DNA from: Thalassospira profundimaris
GTDB lineage: Bacteria; Pseudomonadota; Alphaproteobacteria; Rhodospirillales; Thalassospiraceae
DNA length: 64,000 bases
NCBI RefSeq assembly: GCF_003326795.1
Contig: NZ_JPWI01000001.1
Span: 310,001-374,000, forward strand
Direction: 5' to 3'
The number at the start of each line of letters is the position of its first letter. Position 1 is the stretch's first letter. Both the position numbers and the translations under genes were made by a program. Below, in pieces: positions 44,911-54,067 of this stretch. The notes under the pieces are model-generated. The model was given only the letters and a program-made list of their open reading frames with translations. It did not search any database and had not been told where the DNA came from.

Positions 44911-45894
44911 GTGTCCAGTCCCCAATCTGGCTCTGCACAGAAACCCGCTGCTATCCGCGTCGCACTTGGTCTTAACTTGCAGCAATATGTCGTCTATTTC
45001 GGCTTTCTGGCGATCTTCCTGTTCTTTGCCGTAACTCTTGGTGATAACGGGTTCCTGTCGGTCAGAAACCTTTCGAACATTGTGTTGCAAACCGCACCGG
45101 CGACCATCCTTGCCATTGGTCTGGTTTTTGTGCTTTCGGCTGGCGAGATCGACCTTTCCTTTGGCTCCATCGTTGCCATGTCTGCGCTGGCAGCCGCCGT
45201 CGTGATGAATGAATATGGCATGACAGCCGGTATTCTTGCCGGCATGGCGACCGGTATTGTCGCAGGCGCAGTCAATGGTGCAGTCGTTGCCTTTGTCCGT
45301 TTGCCATCGTTTCTGGTGACCCTTGCGACCATGGGGCTGTTTGCCGGGATTGCGCGATCCATGACCAATTTGCGCTCGATCCCGGTTATGGATCTTGATT
45401 TCGCCGGTTTCTTTGGCTCGGGCAGCTTCCTTGGCATTCCGTCCCTGATCTGGTGGACGGTGATGGCGGTTGCCATCGGACATTTCATCTACCGTGAAAC
45501 CCGTTTTGGCGCGCATGTATTGGCAACCGGTGACAATCCGCGCGCTGCCAGCGTTTCAGGCATCAAGGTCGCGCGCATTCGCCTTTATGTCCTGACCCTT
45601 TCGGGTGCGCTCGCCGGTCTTGCTGGACTGCTGTATGCCGGGCGCTTGCAGGCCGCCAAATATACCCTTGGGGAATCTGATCTGATGACAGTGATTGCCG
45701 CAGTCATTGTTGGCGGCACGCTTCTTCATGGCGGCAAGGGCACGATTATTGGCGCGCTGATCGGATCACTGATGATGGGGATGCTTAATAACGGGCTGAT
45801 CCTGATGGGGCTTTCCGTTTCCGATCAGATGATCGTCCGGGGTCTTATCATTCTGGCGGCGGTTGCTGTCTCGTTGCGCGAAAAAGCGCGGTAA
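44911..45894 (+). CDS. RbsC-type sugar ABC transporter permease
   Basis: 327 residues, GTG start behind AGGAGGGAGAC, an excellent ribosome site. Eight or more hydrophobic segments; the branched-chain/ribose permease signature includes TILAIGLVFVLSAGEIDLSFGS, GAVVAFVRLPSFLVTLATMG, and TGDNPRAASVSGIKV (the ATPase contact loop). Inner-membrane channel of the importer. Confidence 0.95.
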   Translation: MSSPQSGSAQKPAAIRVALGLNLQQYVVYFGFLAIFLFFAVTLGDNGFLSVRNLSNIVLQTAPATILAIGLVFVLSAGEIDLSFGSIVAMSALAAAVVMNEYGMTAGILAGMATGIVAGAVNGAVVAFVRLPSFLVTLATMGLFAGIARSMTNLRSIPVMDLDFAGFFGSGSFLGIPSLIWWTVMAVAIGHFIYRETRFGAHVLATGDNPRAASVSGIKVARIRLYVLTLSGALAGLAGLLYAGRLQAAKYTLGESDLMTVIAAVIVGGTLLHGGKGTIIGALIGSLMMGMLNNGLILMGLSVSDQMIVRGLIILAAVAVSLREKAR

Positions 45895-45915
45895 TCCAGA
45901 ACGCAGGAGCAAAAA

Positions 45916-47115
45916 ATGTTTCTTGATGTATTGCGTCGCCGCAACCCGAAATTCATCGAAGCCGCCATGGCCCTTCACCGCGACGGCAAGGTTCCGGCAA
46001 ATGCCTATATCCTTGATCTTGATGCGGTCGAGGCCAATGCCCGCACCCTTAAGACCGAAGCCGACAAGCACGGCCTTAAAATCTTTGCCATGACCAAGCA
46101 GGTCGGACGCGCCAGTTCGTTCTCGCATGCGGTCATGCGTGGCGGTATTGACCGGTCTGTCGCGGTCGACATGGCGTGTGCGCGTGCAACCCATAATGCC
46201 GGATTGCGGGTTGGCCATCTTGGCCATTTGCAACAGGTAGCAAAGTTCGAAGCCGACGCCGCAGCCGAACGGTTCCGCCCGGATTACTGGACCGTCTTTA
46301 ACGACATCAAGGCCCGTGAAGCCGCATCGGCGGCCAAAAAGGCCGGTTATGTTCAGGATCTTCTGGCCCGCATCCATGCCGAGGGGGATACATTCTATCG
46401 CGGCCATGAAGGCGGCTTTGCTGCGGATGACATCGCAGAAGTTGCTGATTTCCTTGATGATCTCGATGGCGGGCGCTTTGCCGGTATCACCACATTCCCC
46501 GCCTTGCTATTTGATCATGACAGCCGCAAGGTCCTGCCGACCCAAAATCTGGGTACGCTTGCCAAGGCAGCCGACCTACTGGCAAAACGTGGTCGTTCTG
46601 ATATCGAAATTAATGCACCGGGCACCACGTCATCGGTGCTTCTGGCCGGTCTTGCCGAAGCAGGCGCGACCCAGTGCGAACCGGGCAACGGCATTCATGG
46701 CACCACCGCCCTGCATGTGGTTGAAGATTTGCCCGAACTGCCAGCGGTTCTTTATCTGACCGAGGTCTCGCATCTTTCGGGTGGCAAGGCATATTGCTTT
46801 GGCGGCGGGTTCTATATTGATCCGATCTTCCCCGATTATGACGTGCAGGCCATCGTTTCCGATGAACCGACCACCGCAAGCACCGCACTTCGGTCCGTTG
46901 AAGTCCCGCCACCCTCCATGATCGACTATTACGCGATGATTGATGCCACCGGGCCAAAGGCCCCGAAACCGGGCGATACCGCCGTGTTCGGGTTCCGCGG
47001 GCAGGCCTTTGTCACACGCGCCTATGTGGTGGGTGTATCGGGCATTTCGACCGGTAATCCGGTTGTCGAAACCATTGAAAACAGCTTTGGCGAAACAGCC
47101 GCCTGGCCGGTATAG
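45916..47115 (+). CDS. YhfX-family PLP enzyme (alanine-racemase-like)
   Basis: 399 residues, alanine racemase N-terminal barrel with a YhfX-type C-terminal part. The family start MFLDVLRRRNPKFIEAAMALHRDGK is almost diagnostic, and the PLP lysine is probably K61 in FAMTKQVGR. Other conserved stretches: AVDMACARATHNAGLRVGHLGHL, EGDTFYRGHEGG, TTFPALLF, EINAPGTTSS, and CEPGNGIHGTTALH. YhfX is uncharacterised biochemically; racemisation or another PLP reaction on an amino acid or amine is the expectation. It lies between the permease and ATPase genes (21 and 10 bases), so it must be made with the importer. Confidence 0.9.
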   Translation: MFLDVLRRRNPKFIEAAMALHRDGKVPANAYILDLDAVEANARTLKTEADKHGLKIFAMTKQVGRASSFSHAVMRGGIDRSVAVDMACARATHNAGLRVGHLGHLQQVAKFEADAAAERFRPDYWTVFNDIKAREAASAAKKAGYVQDLLARIHAEGDTFYRGHEGGFAADDIAEVADFLDDLDGGRFAGITTFPALLFDHDSRKVLPTQNLGTLAKAADLLAKRGRSDIEINAPGTTSSVLLAGLAEAGATQCEPGNGIHGTTALHVVEDLPELPAVLYLTEVSHLSGGKAYCFGGGFYIDPIFPDYDVQAIVSDEPTTASTALRSVEVPPPSMIDYYAMIDATGPKAPKPGDTAVFGFRGQAFVTRAYVVGVSGISTGNPVVETIENSFGETAAWPV

Positions 47116-47125
47116 GAGATTAGGG

Positions 47126-47878
47126 ATGAACAGCCAAAAACCGGTCCTGAGCCTTAAAGACATTCAAAAGCATTTCGGTGCCGTAACGGCCATCGAAAAC
47201 TTCTCGCTTGATATCCATCCCGGCGAGATCGTCGCCCTTGTCGGGGACAATGGCGCAGGAAAATCGACCCTGATCAAGATCATATCGGGCGTGTATGCGC
47301 CGAGTTCCGGCACGATCACGATCGAGGATGAAACTGTCTCGATGGCCAGTGCCGAAATCGCCCGATCCCACGGGATCGAGGTGGTCTATCAGGACCTTGC
47401 CCTTGCCGATCAGCAAAGCGTTTATATGAACATGTTCCTGGGGCGCGAAATCACCAATCGTTTTGGCCTTCTGGATCGCAAGACCATGATTGCCGAAACC
47501 CAGAAGCTGGTCGACGAACTTGATGTTCGCATTCCAAGTCCGCATGCGACCATCCGCGATCTTTCGGGCGGGCAGCGTCAGGGGGTGGCGATTGCCCGTG
47601 CGACCCGCTGGGCCAAAAAGGTCATCCTGCTGGATGAACCGACCGCAGCCCTTGGGGTTGCCGAAACCGCCAAGGTCGAGGAAATTGTTGAATCGCTCAA
47701 GGCCCGCAATATCGGTGTTCTGATCATCAGCCACAGCCTTGATCAGGTCTTCCGCCTGGCCGATCGCATCTGTGTACTGCGTCGCGGCCAGCAGATCGGC
47801 ATTCGCGAAACCGCCAAGACAGATAAAAACGAAATCATCGGCATGATTACCGGCCTGCAACAGCAGGATGCCGCTTAA
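47126..47878 (+). CDS. Single-domain sugar ABC transporter ATPase (CUT2)
   Basis: 250 residues from ATG 47126 behind GGAGATTAGGG. Walker A GDNGAGKST, signature LSGGQRQGVAIARA, Walker B ILLDEPTAALG and switch histidine in LIISHSLD. The LDEPTAALG form is typical of ribose-type ATPases, but those are usually fused tandem proteins of about 500 residues; here only one domain is present (FrcA-like). Last gene of the unit, followed by a terminator. Confidence 0.95.
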   Translation: MNSQKPVLSLKDIQKHFGAVTAIENFSLDIHPGEIVALVGDNGAGKSTLIKIISGVYAPSSGTITIEDETVSMASAEIARSHGIEVVYQDLALADQQSVYMNMFLGREITNRFGLLDRKTMIAETQKLVDELDVRIPSPHATIRDLSGGQRQGVAIARATRWAKKVILLDEPTAALGVAETAKVEEIVESLKARNIGVLIISHSLDQVFRLADRICVLRRGQQIGIRETAKTDKNEIIGMITGLQQQDAA

Positions 47879-47960
47879 AAACCGTTATTGAACTACCGGC
47901 AACAAACCATCTGTCGATCACTCAACGACACGGCCCCGCTTTTGCCGTCCGAAAACGCAA

Positions 47961-47991
47961 AAAAGGGATACCAACGGCTTGGTACCCCTTT
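47961..47991. terminator. Bidirectional terminator after the transport operon
   Basis: AAGGGATACCAA (47963-47974) pairs with TTGGTACCCCTT (47979-47990), one mismatch, flanked by A and T runs. It lies between the converging ATPase and aldo/keto reductase genes. Confidence 0.75.
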
Positions 47992-48031
47992 ATCTGCATC
48001 ATGGCTCTTCACAGCCGATGGAAACGTTTGA

Positions 48032-49018
48032 TCACCACAAATGATGGACGTGCGGGGCGATGCGCTGCTCATAGATTTTGCGCAGTTCGCCGATCACTTC
48101 CGGCGACAGTGGCGCAACATCACTTGCCGCCGCATTCGCTGCTGCCTGGGCTGCATTCTTTGCCCCCGGGATCACAACACCAACCGACTCTTCCATCAGA
48201 ATCCAGCGCAGGGCGAACTGCGCCATGGTGATATTGTCCGGAACCAGTCGGCGGATTTCCTCAATAGCCTCAAGCGCGACATCAAACGGCACACCGGCGA
48301 ATGTTTCGCCTTTGTCAAACGCCTCGCCGTTGCGGTTAAACGCCCGGTGGTCATCAGCGGCAAAGGCGGTTTCCTTTGTCATCTTTCCCGTCAAAAGGCC
48401 CGATGCCAGCGGCACACGGACGATGACCCCGACATTCTTTGCTTTTGCCTCGCGGAAGAAAAGTCCGGACGGGCGTTGGCGGAAGATGTTGTAAATGATC
48501 TGAACCGACGCGACGCCGGGATATTCGATGGCTTTGAGACCTTCTTCGACCTTTTCGACCGAAACACCGTAATTGCGGATTTTCCCGGCGGTAACCATTT
48601 CCTCCATCACCTCGAACACATCCGGGCGATAGAAAACCTCTGTCGGCGGGCAATGAAGCTGCACAAGATCAAGACAATCCGTCGCAAGGTTCTTAAGGCT
48701 GCGTTCAACAAATGATGTCAGGTTCTGCTTGTTGTAGCCCTCGGACACATGCGGATCGAGGCGACGTCCGGCCTTGGTTGCGATGAACGGACGTTCGCCA
48801 CCGCGTTCTTTCATGACATCGGCGATGATTTTTTCCGACCGGCCATCACCATAAACGTCGGCGGTATCAATGAAGGTCGTGCCGTTATCAAGGGCGGCAT
48901 GCAGGGCCGCACGCGCGTCAGCCTCTGAAACATCGCCCCAGGCGCCACCAATGGCCCAGGCACCGAAACCGACTTCCGAGACCGTGCGCCCTGTCTTACC
49001 AAATTTTCTGTAGTTCAT
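48032..49018 (-). CDS. Aldo/keto reductase
   Basis: 328-residue NADPH-dependent barrel. The catalytic tetrad is visible: D51 and Y56 in FIDTADVYGDGRSE, K82 in IATKAG, and H122 in VQLHCPP. C-terminal GVVIPGAKNAAQ contacts the cofactor phosphate. Downstream of the SDR gene by 12 bases on the same strand, so the two form an operon. The FGAWAIGG opening resembles sugar or oxidised-aldehyde dehydrogenases in catabolic clusters. Substrate unknown. Confidence 0.94.
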   Translation of the reverse strand: MNYRKFGKTGRTVSEVGFGAWAIGGAWGDVSEADARAALHAALDNGTTFIDTADVYGDGRSEKIIADVMKERGGERPFIATKAGRRLDPHVSEGYNKQNLTSFVERSLKNLATDCLDLVQLHCPPTEVFYRPDVFEVMEEMVTAGKIRNYGVSVEKVEEGLKAIEYPGVASVQIIYNIFRQRPSGLFFREAKAKNVGVIVRVPLASGLLTGKMTKETAFAADDHRAFNRNGEAFDKGETFAGVPFDVALEAIEEIRRLVPDNITMAQFALRWILMEESVGVVIPGAKNAAQAAANAAASDVAPLSPEVIGELRKIYEQRIAPHVHHLW

Positions 49019-49030
49019 GTATTGTTGCTC

Positions 49031-49807
49031 CTAAGGCATTAACTGGCCGCCATTGACCTCGATGATCTGGCCCGTGATGTAGCCCGCCATGGCGTTCGAG
49101 GCGAGAAACAGGAACGCCCCGACACATTCATCCGGTCGGCCCACGCGGCCCATCGGTACTGTTGCGCTTTGCGCGGCAAGAACATCAGGCGGTGTATAGC
49201 GGTCATGAAACGGCGTCTGGATAAGACCCGGCGAAACAGCGTTCACGCGAATGCCGTCTGCCACAAATTCCTTTGCCTGTCCGCGTGTCAGGCTGCTGAC
49301 AAAGGATTTTGCCGCCGCATACAACACCGCACCACCGCCGCCGCCATTGCGCGCAGCAATTGATGTCGTATTGACCACAAAACCGTTTTCCGACGCTTTG
49401 AGGTAAGGATACGCCGCCACCGTGGCTTCCCAGACCGATTTGCCATTCAGGGCAAAGACACGGTCAAGATGCTCGGGTTCGACCTCGGTCGTGGGCACAC
49501 GTCCGAGCATGCCACCGGCATTATTGATCAGGCCATCCAGCCCGCCAAGCATCCGGGCGGCTTCCCTGACAACTTTCGTTGGTGTACCCGTTACACTCAT
49601 ATCGCCCTGAACAGGAAAGACATGTTCAGGAAACTCTGCCTGAAGGGCAAGTGCTGCTTCACGGCTTTCATTGTAATGAAGGGCAACCTTGGCACCCTGT
49701 GCGGCAAACCCCCGGACAATCTCGGCCCCGATCCCGGTTGAGCCCCCGGTTACCAAAACACGCCGCGACATCAGGTCTGGAATCCTGATTGCCTGAATAT
49801 CACTCAT
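49031..49807 (-). CDS. Short-chain dehydrogenase/reductase
   Basis: 258 residues, classical SDR: GGSTGIG (21-27), NNAG at 95-98, S149, Y163 and K167 (YAAAK), and C-terminal ITGQIIEVNGGQLMP. CGGAGG lies before the ATG. An internal ATG at residue 13 is an alternative start. First gene of the SDR/AKR pair and divergent from a LysR gene; the pair looks like a small redox module whose link to the upstream importer is only positional. Confidence 0.94.
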   Translation of the reverse strand: MSDIQAIRIPDLMSRRVLVTGGSTGIGAEIVRGFAAQGAKVALHYNESREAALALQAEFPEHVFPVQGDMSVTGTPTKVVREAARMLGGLDGLINNAGGMLGRVPTTEVEPEHLDRVFALNGKSVWEATVAAYPYLKASENGFVVNTTSIAARNGGGGGAVLYAAAKSFVSSLTRGQAKEFVADGIRVNAVSPGLIQTPFHDRYTPPDVLAAQSATVPMGRVGRPDECVGAFLFLASNAMAGYITGQIIEVNGGQLMP

Positions 49808-49828
49808 CGTATTCCTCCGGCTAAATTG

Positions 49829-49845
49829 TCTGACTTTTGGTCAGA
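49829..49845. promoter_or_regulatory. Inverted repeat TCTGAC-N5-GTCAGA between SDR and LysR genes
   Basis: Perfect 6-bp arms in the 112-base divergent gap, close to the SDR start. Candidate operator for the LysR protein encoded at 49920. Confidence 0.5.
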
Positions 49846-49919
49846 TTACTTGTTGCACGGACCGGTGTGGTGTGGTTTCTCATGAATTGAAATCATCCAC
49901 AAAGTGAATAGGGTTCAAC

Positions 49920-50834
49920 TTGGCTGGAATCGACCGCGCAGAGTTTGCCGATCTACGCCTGTTTCTAGCGATTGTCCGCCGCCAGAGTTTCAAGGCTGCG
50001 GCCATTGAATTCGGGCTTTCACCGTCGGCGGCAAGTCATGCTATCCGCCGTCTGGAAGGCCGCCTTGGCGTAAAGCTGATCAATCGAACCACCCGCGCAA
50101 TCGTGGCAACCGAACTGGGTCAGGACCTTGCAACCAAGCTTGCAGAGGGGTTTGACAAGCTTGATGAAGCACTCCAGACGCTTGATGCGCCCGGTGCCGC
50201 CAGCTTTGGCGAGGTTCGCATCAACGCCTTTTCCGATGCCGCACACCTTCTCATCGCCCCCGCACTACCTGAATTTGCCAAGACCTTTCCCGACGTCAGC
50301 CTCGGCATTGTTGTTGAAAACCGGCCGATTGATATTGTCGCAGAAGGATATGATGCCGGCATCCGGTACGGGCATCTGGTCCCGGAAGACATGGTTGCCG
50401 TCGCCCTCAGCGGACCCCAGCGCTGGGTGGTGGCAGGCGCACCAAACTACCTTGAACGGCACGGAAAACCCGATACCCCCGAAGATCTGCGCAATCACAC
50501 ATGCCTGCAACTTCTTCTGGGTGACAATTCGCGTTTTCCTTGGGAACTTGGCACCGGCCAGGATCAGAAAAGCTATCGCGTGCCCGGCCACATCACCATT
50601 CAGGACACGGCGACCACGATTTCGGCCGCCAAGGCCGGGCTTGGACTGGCCTATCTGCTGGAATCACGGATTGCGGATGAACTTGCCAGCGGACAGCTTG
50701 AAATCGTGCTGGAAGACTATGCATCATCTGATGATCCCTTCCATATGTATTACAGCAGCCGCCACAACAATCATCCGGGCTTGCGCGGTCTGATCAATAT
50801 CATCCGAAAACAGAACGGCCTGTCGCGCATATGA
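49920..50834 (+). CDS. LysR-family regulator, TTG start
   Basis: 304 residues. The start is a TTG at 49920 with AGGGTT upstream; no ATG or GTG lies before the HTH (FADLRLFLAIVRRQSFKAAA, SPSAASHAIRRLEGRLGVKL). Substrate-binding domain follows with GEVRINAFSDAAHLLIAPAL. This subgroup often controls adjacent oxidoreductases. Divergent from the SDR/AKR operon. Confidence 0.92.
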   Translation: MAGIDRAEFADLRLFLAIVRRQSFKAAAIEFGLSPSAASHAIRRLEGRLGVKLINRTTRAIVATELGQDLATKLAEGFDKLDEALQTLDAPGAASFGEVRINAFSDAAHLLIAPALPEFAKTFPDVSLGIVVENRPIDIVAEGYDAGIRYGHLVPEDMVAVALSGPQRWVVAGAPNYLERHGKPDTPEDLRNHTCLQLLLGDNSRFPWELGTGQDQKSYRVPGHITIQDTATTISAAKAGLGLAYLLESRIADELASGQLEIVLEDYASSDDPFHMYYSSRHNNHPGLRGLINIIRKQNGLSRI

Positions 50835-50936
50835 TCGCACCCAGGTCACCAATGATCGGCACGCAAGATTTGGCAAGGCGGCAAGCGCTTTCAAATGTCT
50901 TGCGACAAGGGTGCAAAAAGCACCAACGATGATGGA

Positions 50937-52448
50937 TTAGCGCCGATAAACCATCTGCCGGTAATTCAGCGCCTCGGCAATGTGGCCGCGTTTGACACCC
51001 GCACTTCCGGCCAGATCGGCGATGGTGCGGGCCACCCGAAGAATACGGTGATAGCCGCGTGCCGAGAGCTTCATCTGACGCGCCGCATCCTGAAGCAATC
51101 CGCGCCCGTCAGCATCCAAAGCCGCGGCTTCTTGCAGGACTTCGCCATCGGCCAGCGCATTGGTCGATATGTTTTCGTTTTTGTATCGTAACATTTGCAG
51201 TTCACGGGCCATAAACACCCGTTCGCGAATGATCGCACTGCTTTCACCATTGTCTGGCAAATCAAGCTCTTCAGGCTTTACCGCCGGGACCTCGATCTGA
51301 ATATCAAAGCGATCGAGAAGCGGCCCCGATAACCTTGCCTGATAATCCTCGCCACATCTGGGCGCACGGGTACAGGCCAGATCATTATCGCCCAGATAGC
51401 CGCAACGACACGGATTCATCGCCGCAACCAATTGCACCCGTGCCGGATAGGTCACATGCGCATTGGCGCGCGCCACGGAAACCTGCCCGGTTTCAAGCGG
51501 CTGGCGCAGGGCATCCAGCACATTGCGCTGAAATTCCGGCAATTCATCAAGAAACAACACCCCGTTATGGGCCAGTGAAATCTCGCCCGGCTTGACCCGG
51601 TGACCACCCCCGACAAGGGCGGGCATGGATGCTGAATGGTGCGGTTGCCTGAAGGGGCGGGTGCGAATAAGCCCGCCTGCAGGCAGCAATCCTGACACCG
51701 AATGGATCACCGTGGTTTCAAGCGCCTGTCTGGCATCAAGATCGGGCAAAATACCGGCCAGGCGGGCGGCCAGCATGGATTTGCCCGATCCGGGTGGTCC
51801 CGACATCAAAAGGTTATGGCCACCGGCGGCTGCGATCTCAAGCGCGCGCTTGGCACTTTCCTGTCCCTTGATATCGCGCAGGTCGCCGTGAAATTCGCTG
51901 ATTTCGCCGTCCTCATGGCGGACCGGACGGGCAAGGATCTGCGTTCCCTTGAAATGATTGATCAGGCTGATCAGCGTCTTGGGCGCGAGGATTTCCAGAT
52001 CACCGGCCCAAAGGGCTTCGGCCCCGTTATCATGCGGGCAAATAATCCCGCATTCGCACATCCCGGCTTCCATTGCAGCGGGCAAAACCCCGCCAACCTT
52101 GGTAATACTGCCATCAAGGCCAAGCTCGCCGAGCACCAGAAACCGCTCGATATCCTCATGGCCGATCACATCCATTTCGGCCAGAAGGCCCAGAGCAATC
52201 GGCAGATCGAAATGCGATCCTTCCTTAAGCAAATCGGCTGGCGCCAGATTAATCGTGATCCGTTTGGGCGGCAAAGCCAGTCCCATCGCGGAAAGGGCGG
52301 ATCGCACACGTTCGCGGGCCTCGGAAACGGCCTTGTCAGGCAGCCCTACCACCGTAAAAGCCGGCAGGCCACTTGCCATTTGCACCTGAACATCGACGGC
52401 AATCGTTTCAATTCCGGCAAAGGCAACTGTCGTAACCCGCGCTGTCAT
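50937..52448 (-). CDS. comM: YifB/ComM-family AAA+ ATPase (Mg-chelatase-like)
   Basis: 503 residues from ATG 52448. Three parts: an N-terminal Lon-protease-like fold (ARVTTVAFAGIETIAVDVQV), the Mg-chelatase AAA+ core with Walker A GPPGSGKS (about 215-222), Walker B GVLFLDELPEF, and the zinc-type AMNPCRCGYLGD, and a C-terminal domain (LSARGYHRILRVARTIADL). ComM is a helicase that helps branch migration during natural transformation; the family is widespread also in species not known to be competent. Single gene, leftward. Confidence 0.95.
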   Translation of the reverse strand: MTARVTTVAFAGIETIAVDVQVQMASGLPAFTVVGLPDKAVSEARERVRSALSAMGLALPPKRITINLAPADLLKEGSHFDLPIALGLLAEMDVIGHEDIERFLVLGELGLDGSITKVGGVLPAAMEAGMCECGIICPHDNGAEALWAGDLEILAPKTLISLINHFKGTQILARPVRHEDGEISEFHGDLRDIKGQESAKRALEIAAAGGHNLLMSGPPGSGKSMLAARLAGILPDLDARQALETTVIHSVSGLLPAGGLIRTRPFRQPHHSASMPALVGGGHRVKPGEISLAHNGVLFLDELPEFQRNVLDALRQPLETGQVSVARANAHVTYPARVQLVAAMNPCRCGYLGDNDLACTRAPRCGEDYQARLSGPLLDRFDIQIEVPAVKPEELDLPDNGESSAIIRERVFMARELQMLRYKNENISTNALADGEVLQEAAALDADGRGLLQDAARQMKLSARGYHRILRVARTIADLAGSAGVKRGHIAEALNYRQMVYRR

Positions 52449-52531
52449 GCTGGCTGATCCCCGTAACCACAAGTTGCATTACTTTGACGGGAAACGGGGA
52501 TCAGGGCAACAAATCGTTTATCAACAGCGGA

Positions 52532-52957
52532 CTAGGCGGATCCTGCCTGCGCATCGGCGGGCATCTCGGTATTGATCATCCAAGGCGTGCCGAACCGGTC
52601 GACAAAGATGCCATAACCCGGCGACCAGAAGGTTTCCTCAAACGGCATGGTCACCGTGCCACCGACCGAAAGCGCATCGAAAATTTTCTTTGCTTCGTCG
52701 GGCTTTTCAAAATGAAGCGAGGCATTCATGCCCTGCATCGGACTGAAGTAACCAGGCGGGCAGTCCGATGCCATCAGATGCCAGCCATCCCCCATCAGGC
52801 AGGCATGGGCGATCTTGTCATTATGGTCTGGCATGTCTCCGGCCATCGGCGTATCGCCATAGGCCATCATGATCAATTCACCGCCCAGAACAGATTTGTA
52901 AAACTCAAATGCTTCACGGCAGTTGCCATCAAAATTCAGATAAGTGATCAGTTTCAT
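52532..52957 (-). CDS. PhnB-like VOC protein
   Basis: 141 residues from ATG 52957 behind AAGGAATAC. The sequence opens YLNFDGNCREAFEFYKSVLGG and ends FGIFVDRFGTPWMIN-like (GYGIFVDRFGTPWMIN), the hallmark of PhnB/YjdN VOC proteins. Last gene of the three-gene leftward unit facing the MarR regulator. Function of such proteins is mostly unknown. Confidence 0.92.
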   Translation of the reverse strand: MKLITYLNFDGNCREAFEFYKSVLGGELIMMAYGDTPMAGDMPDHNDKIAHACLMGDGWHLMASDCPPGYFSPMQGMNASLHFEKPDEAKKIFDALSVGGTVTMPFEETFWSPGYGIFVDRFGTPWMINTEMPADAQAGSA

Positions 52958-52992
52958 TGGGGTATTCCTTGTAAAAAAGGTGGTCGCAAGGG

Positions 52993-53430
52993 TCACGGCT
53001 CCAGCCCGAACTGGGCTTCACCGCTGTCACAATCAAAAGGCACGGAAAAATGTTCATGCATGATGCGCCAGTGCCCACCCTGCTTTTCAAGATGGCTGGT
53101 GGCGCGCATCCAGCTGGCCTGTTCGCTGCCATCCGGGTTACGAATGCCACACCGGATCAGGAAATGTGCCACCGCAAGATGGCCAGACGCCCGGATAACC
53201 GGTTCCTGTGATTGAAAAATCATGTCGCCCTGATCGGGTATGCAGCTTTGCCAATGGGCATAATAGTCGGCCCGCCCGTTAATTTGCAGCGGCCCGACCG
53301 CGTCATAGGAACAGATATCGTCGTGATAAAGTTCCATGATGGCATCAACATTCCGGTTACTGGCCGCTTCAATCCAGCGGTCAAAAACGTTTTTGATCTC
53401 CTGATAGTCTTTGCTGGTCGCATGTTTCAT
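52993..53430 (-). CDS. SnoaL/NTF2-like protein
   Basis: 145 residues from ATG 53430 with AAGGAT upstream. Pattern IKNVFDRWIEAASNRNVDAIMELYHDDICSYDAVGP and a late WRIMHEHFSVP are typical of the SnoaL-like cone fold of small isomerases and ketosteroid-isomerase-like proteins. Middle gene of the unit, 35 bases before the PhnB-like gene. Confidence 0.9.
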   Translation of the reverse strand: MKHATSKDYQEIKNVFDRWIEAASNRNVDAIMELYHDDICSYDAVGPLQINGRADYYAHWQSCIPDQGDMIFQSQEPVIRASGHLAVAHFLIRCGIRNPDGSEQASWMRATSHLEKQGGHWRIMHEHFSVPFDCDSGEAQFGLEP

Positions 53431-53494
53431 CAGACATATCCTTTGTTGGTGACACGAGGGGGTCAGATGTTTGACGAACGAGGGATAAGCAGCC

Positions 53495-53968
53495 TCACCC
53501 TGCGGCACAGGCACGTTCAAGCTTGGCAATATCGATTTTTTGCATGGTCATCATCGCCGTGGCCGCCCGCGCAGCGATCCCGGGATCGGGATCGGTCATC
53601 AGGTCAATCAGACGGGTCGGGGTGATCTGCCAGAACAGGCCGAACCGGTCGCGGACCCAGCCGCAATCGCGTGGTTCGCCGCCTTCGGACAGACAATCCC
53701 AGTAATAGTCGACCTCTGCCTGATCCTTGCAATCAACGACAAAGGATACGGCTTCGGTGAATTTGAATTCCGACGGGTAGTTGAAGGCCGTAAATTGCCG
53801 TCCGAACAACTCAAATCCGATGGTCAGAACCTGTCCCTCCGGACCGGGTCCGGCAGACGTGCCACGCATGACCTTGCCAATTTTCGTGCCCGGAAAAACC
53901 GTAGCATAGAAATTGACGGCTTCCTCGGCATTGCCGTTGAACCACAAAAAGGGGCTTATTTTCTGCAT
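53495..53968 (-). CDS. VOC protein of the 3-demethylubiquinone methyltransferase-like (PF06983) type
   Basis: 157 residues from ATG 53968 behind AAGGAGG. MQKISPFLWFNGNAEEAVNFYATVFP and CGWVRDRFGLFWQITPTRL are diagnostic for this VOC branch; despite the family name it has no methyltransferase domain. First gene of the leftward unit and divergent from the MarR gene. Probably co-regulated with the two genes that follow. Confidence 0.93.
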   Translation of the reverse strand: MQKISPFLWFNGNAEEAVNFYATVFPGTKIGKVMRGTSAGPGPEGQVLTIGFELFGRQFTAFNYPSEFKFTEAVSFVVDCKDQAEVDYYWDCLSEGGEPRDCGWVRDRFGLFWQITPTRLIDLMTDPDPGIAARAATAMMTMQKIDIAKLERACAAG

Positions 53969-54067
53969 GGGGCATCCTCCTTGCCGGGCAGAATGAATTT
54001 GGATCGGCGGCGACACTCAAACCGGATGATTGATTAGTCTTTTATGATTTTCCCGTTTGACAAATAC

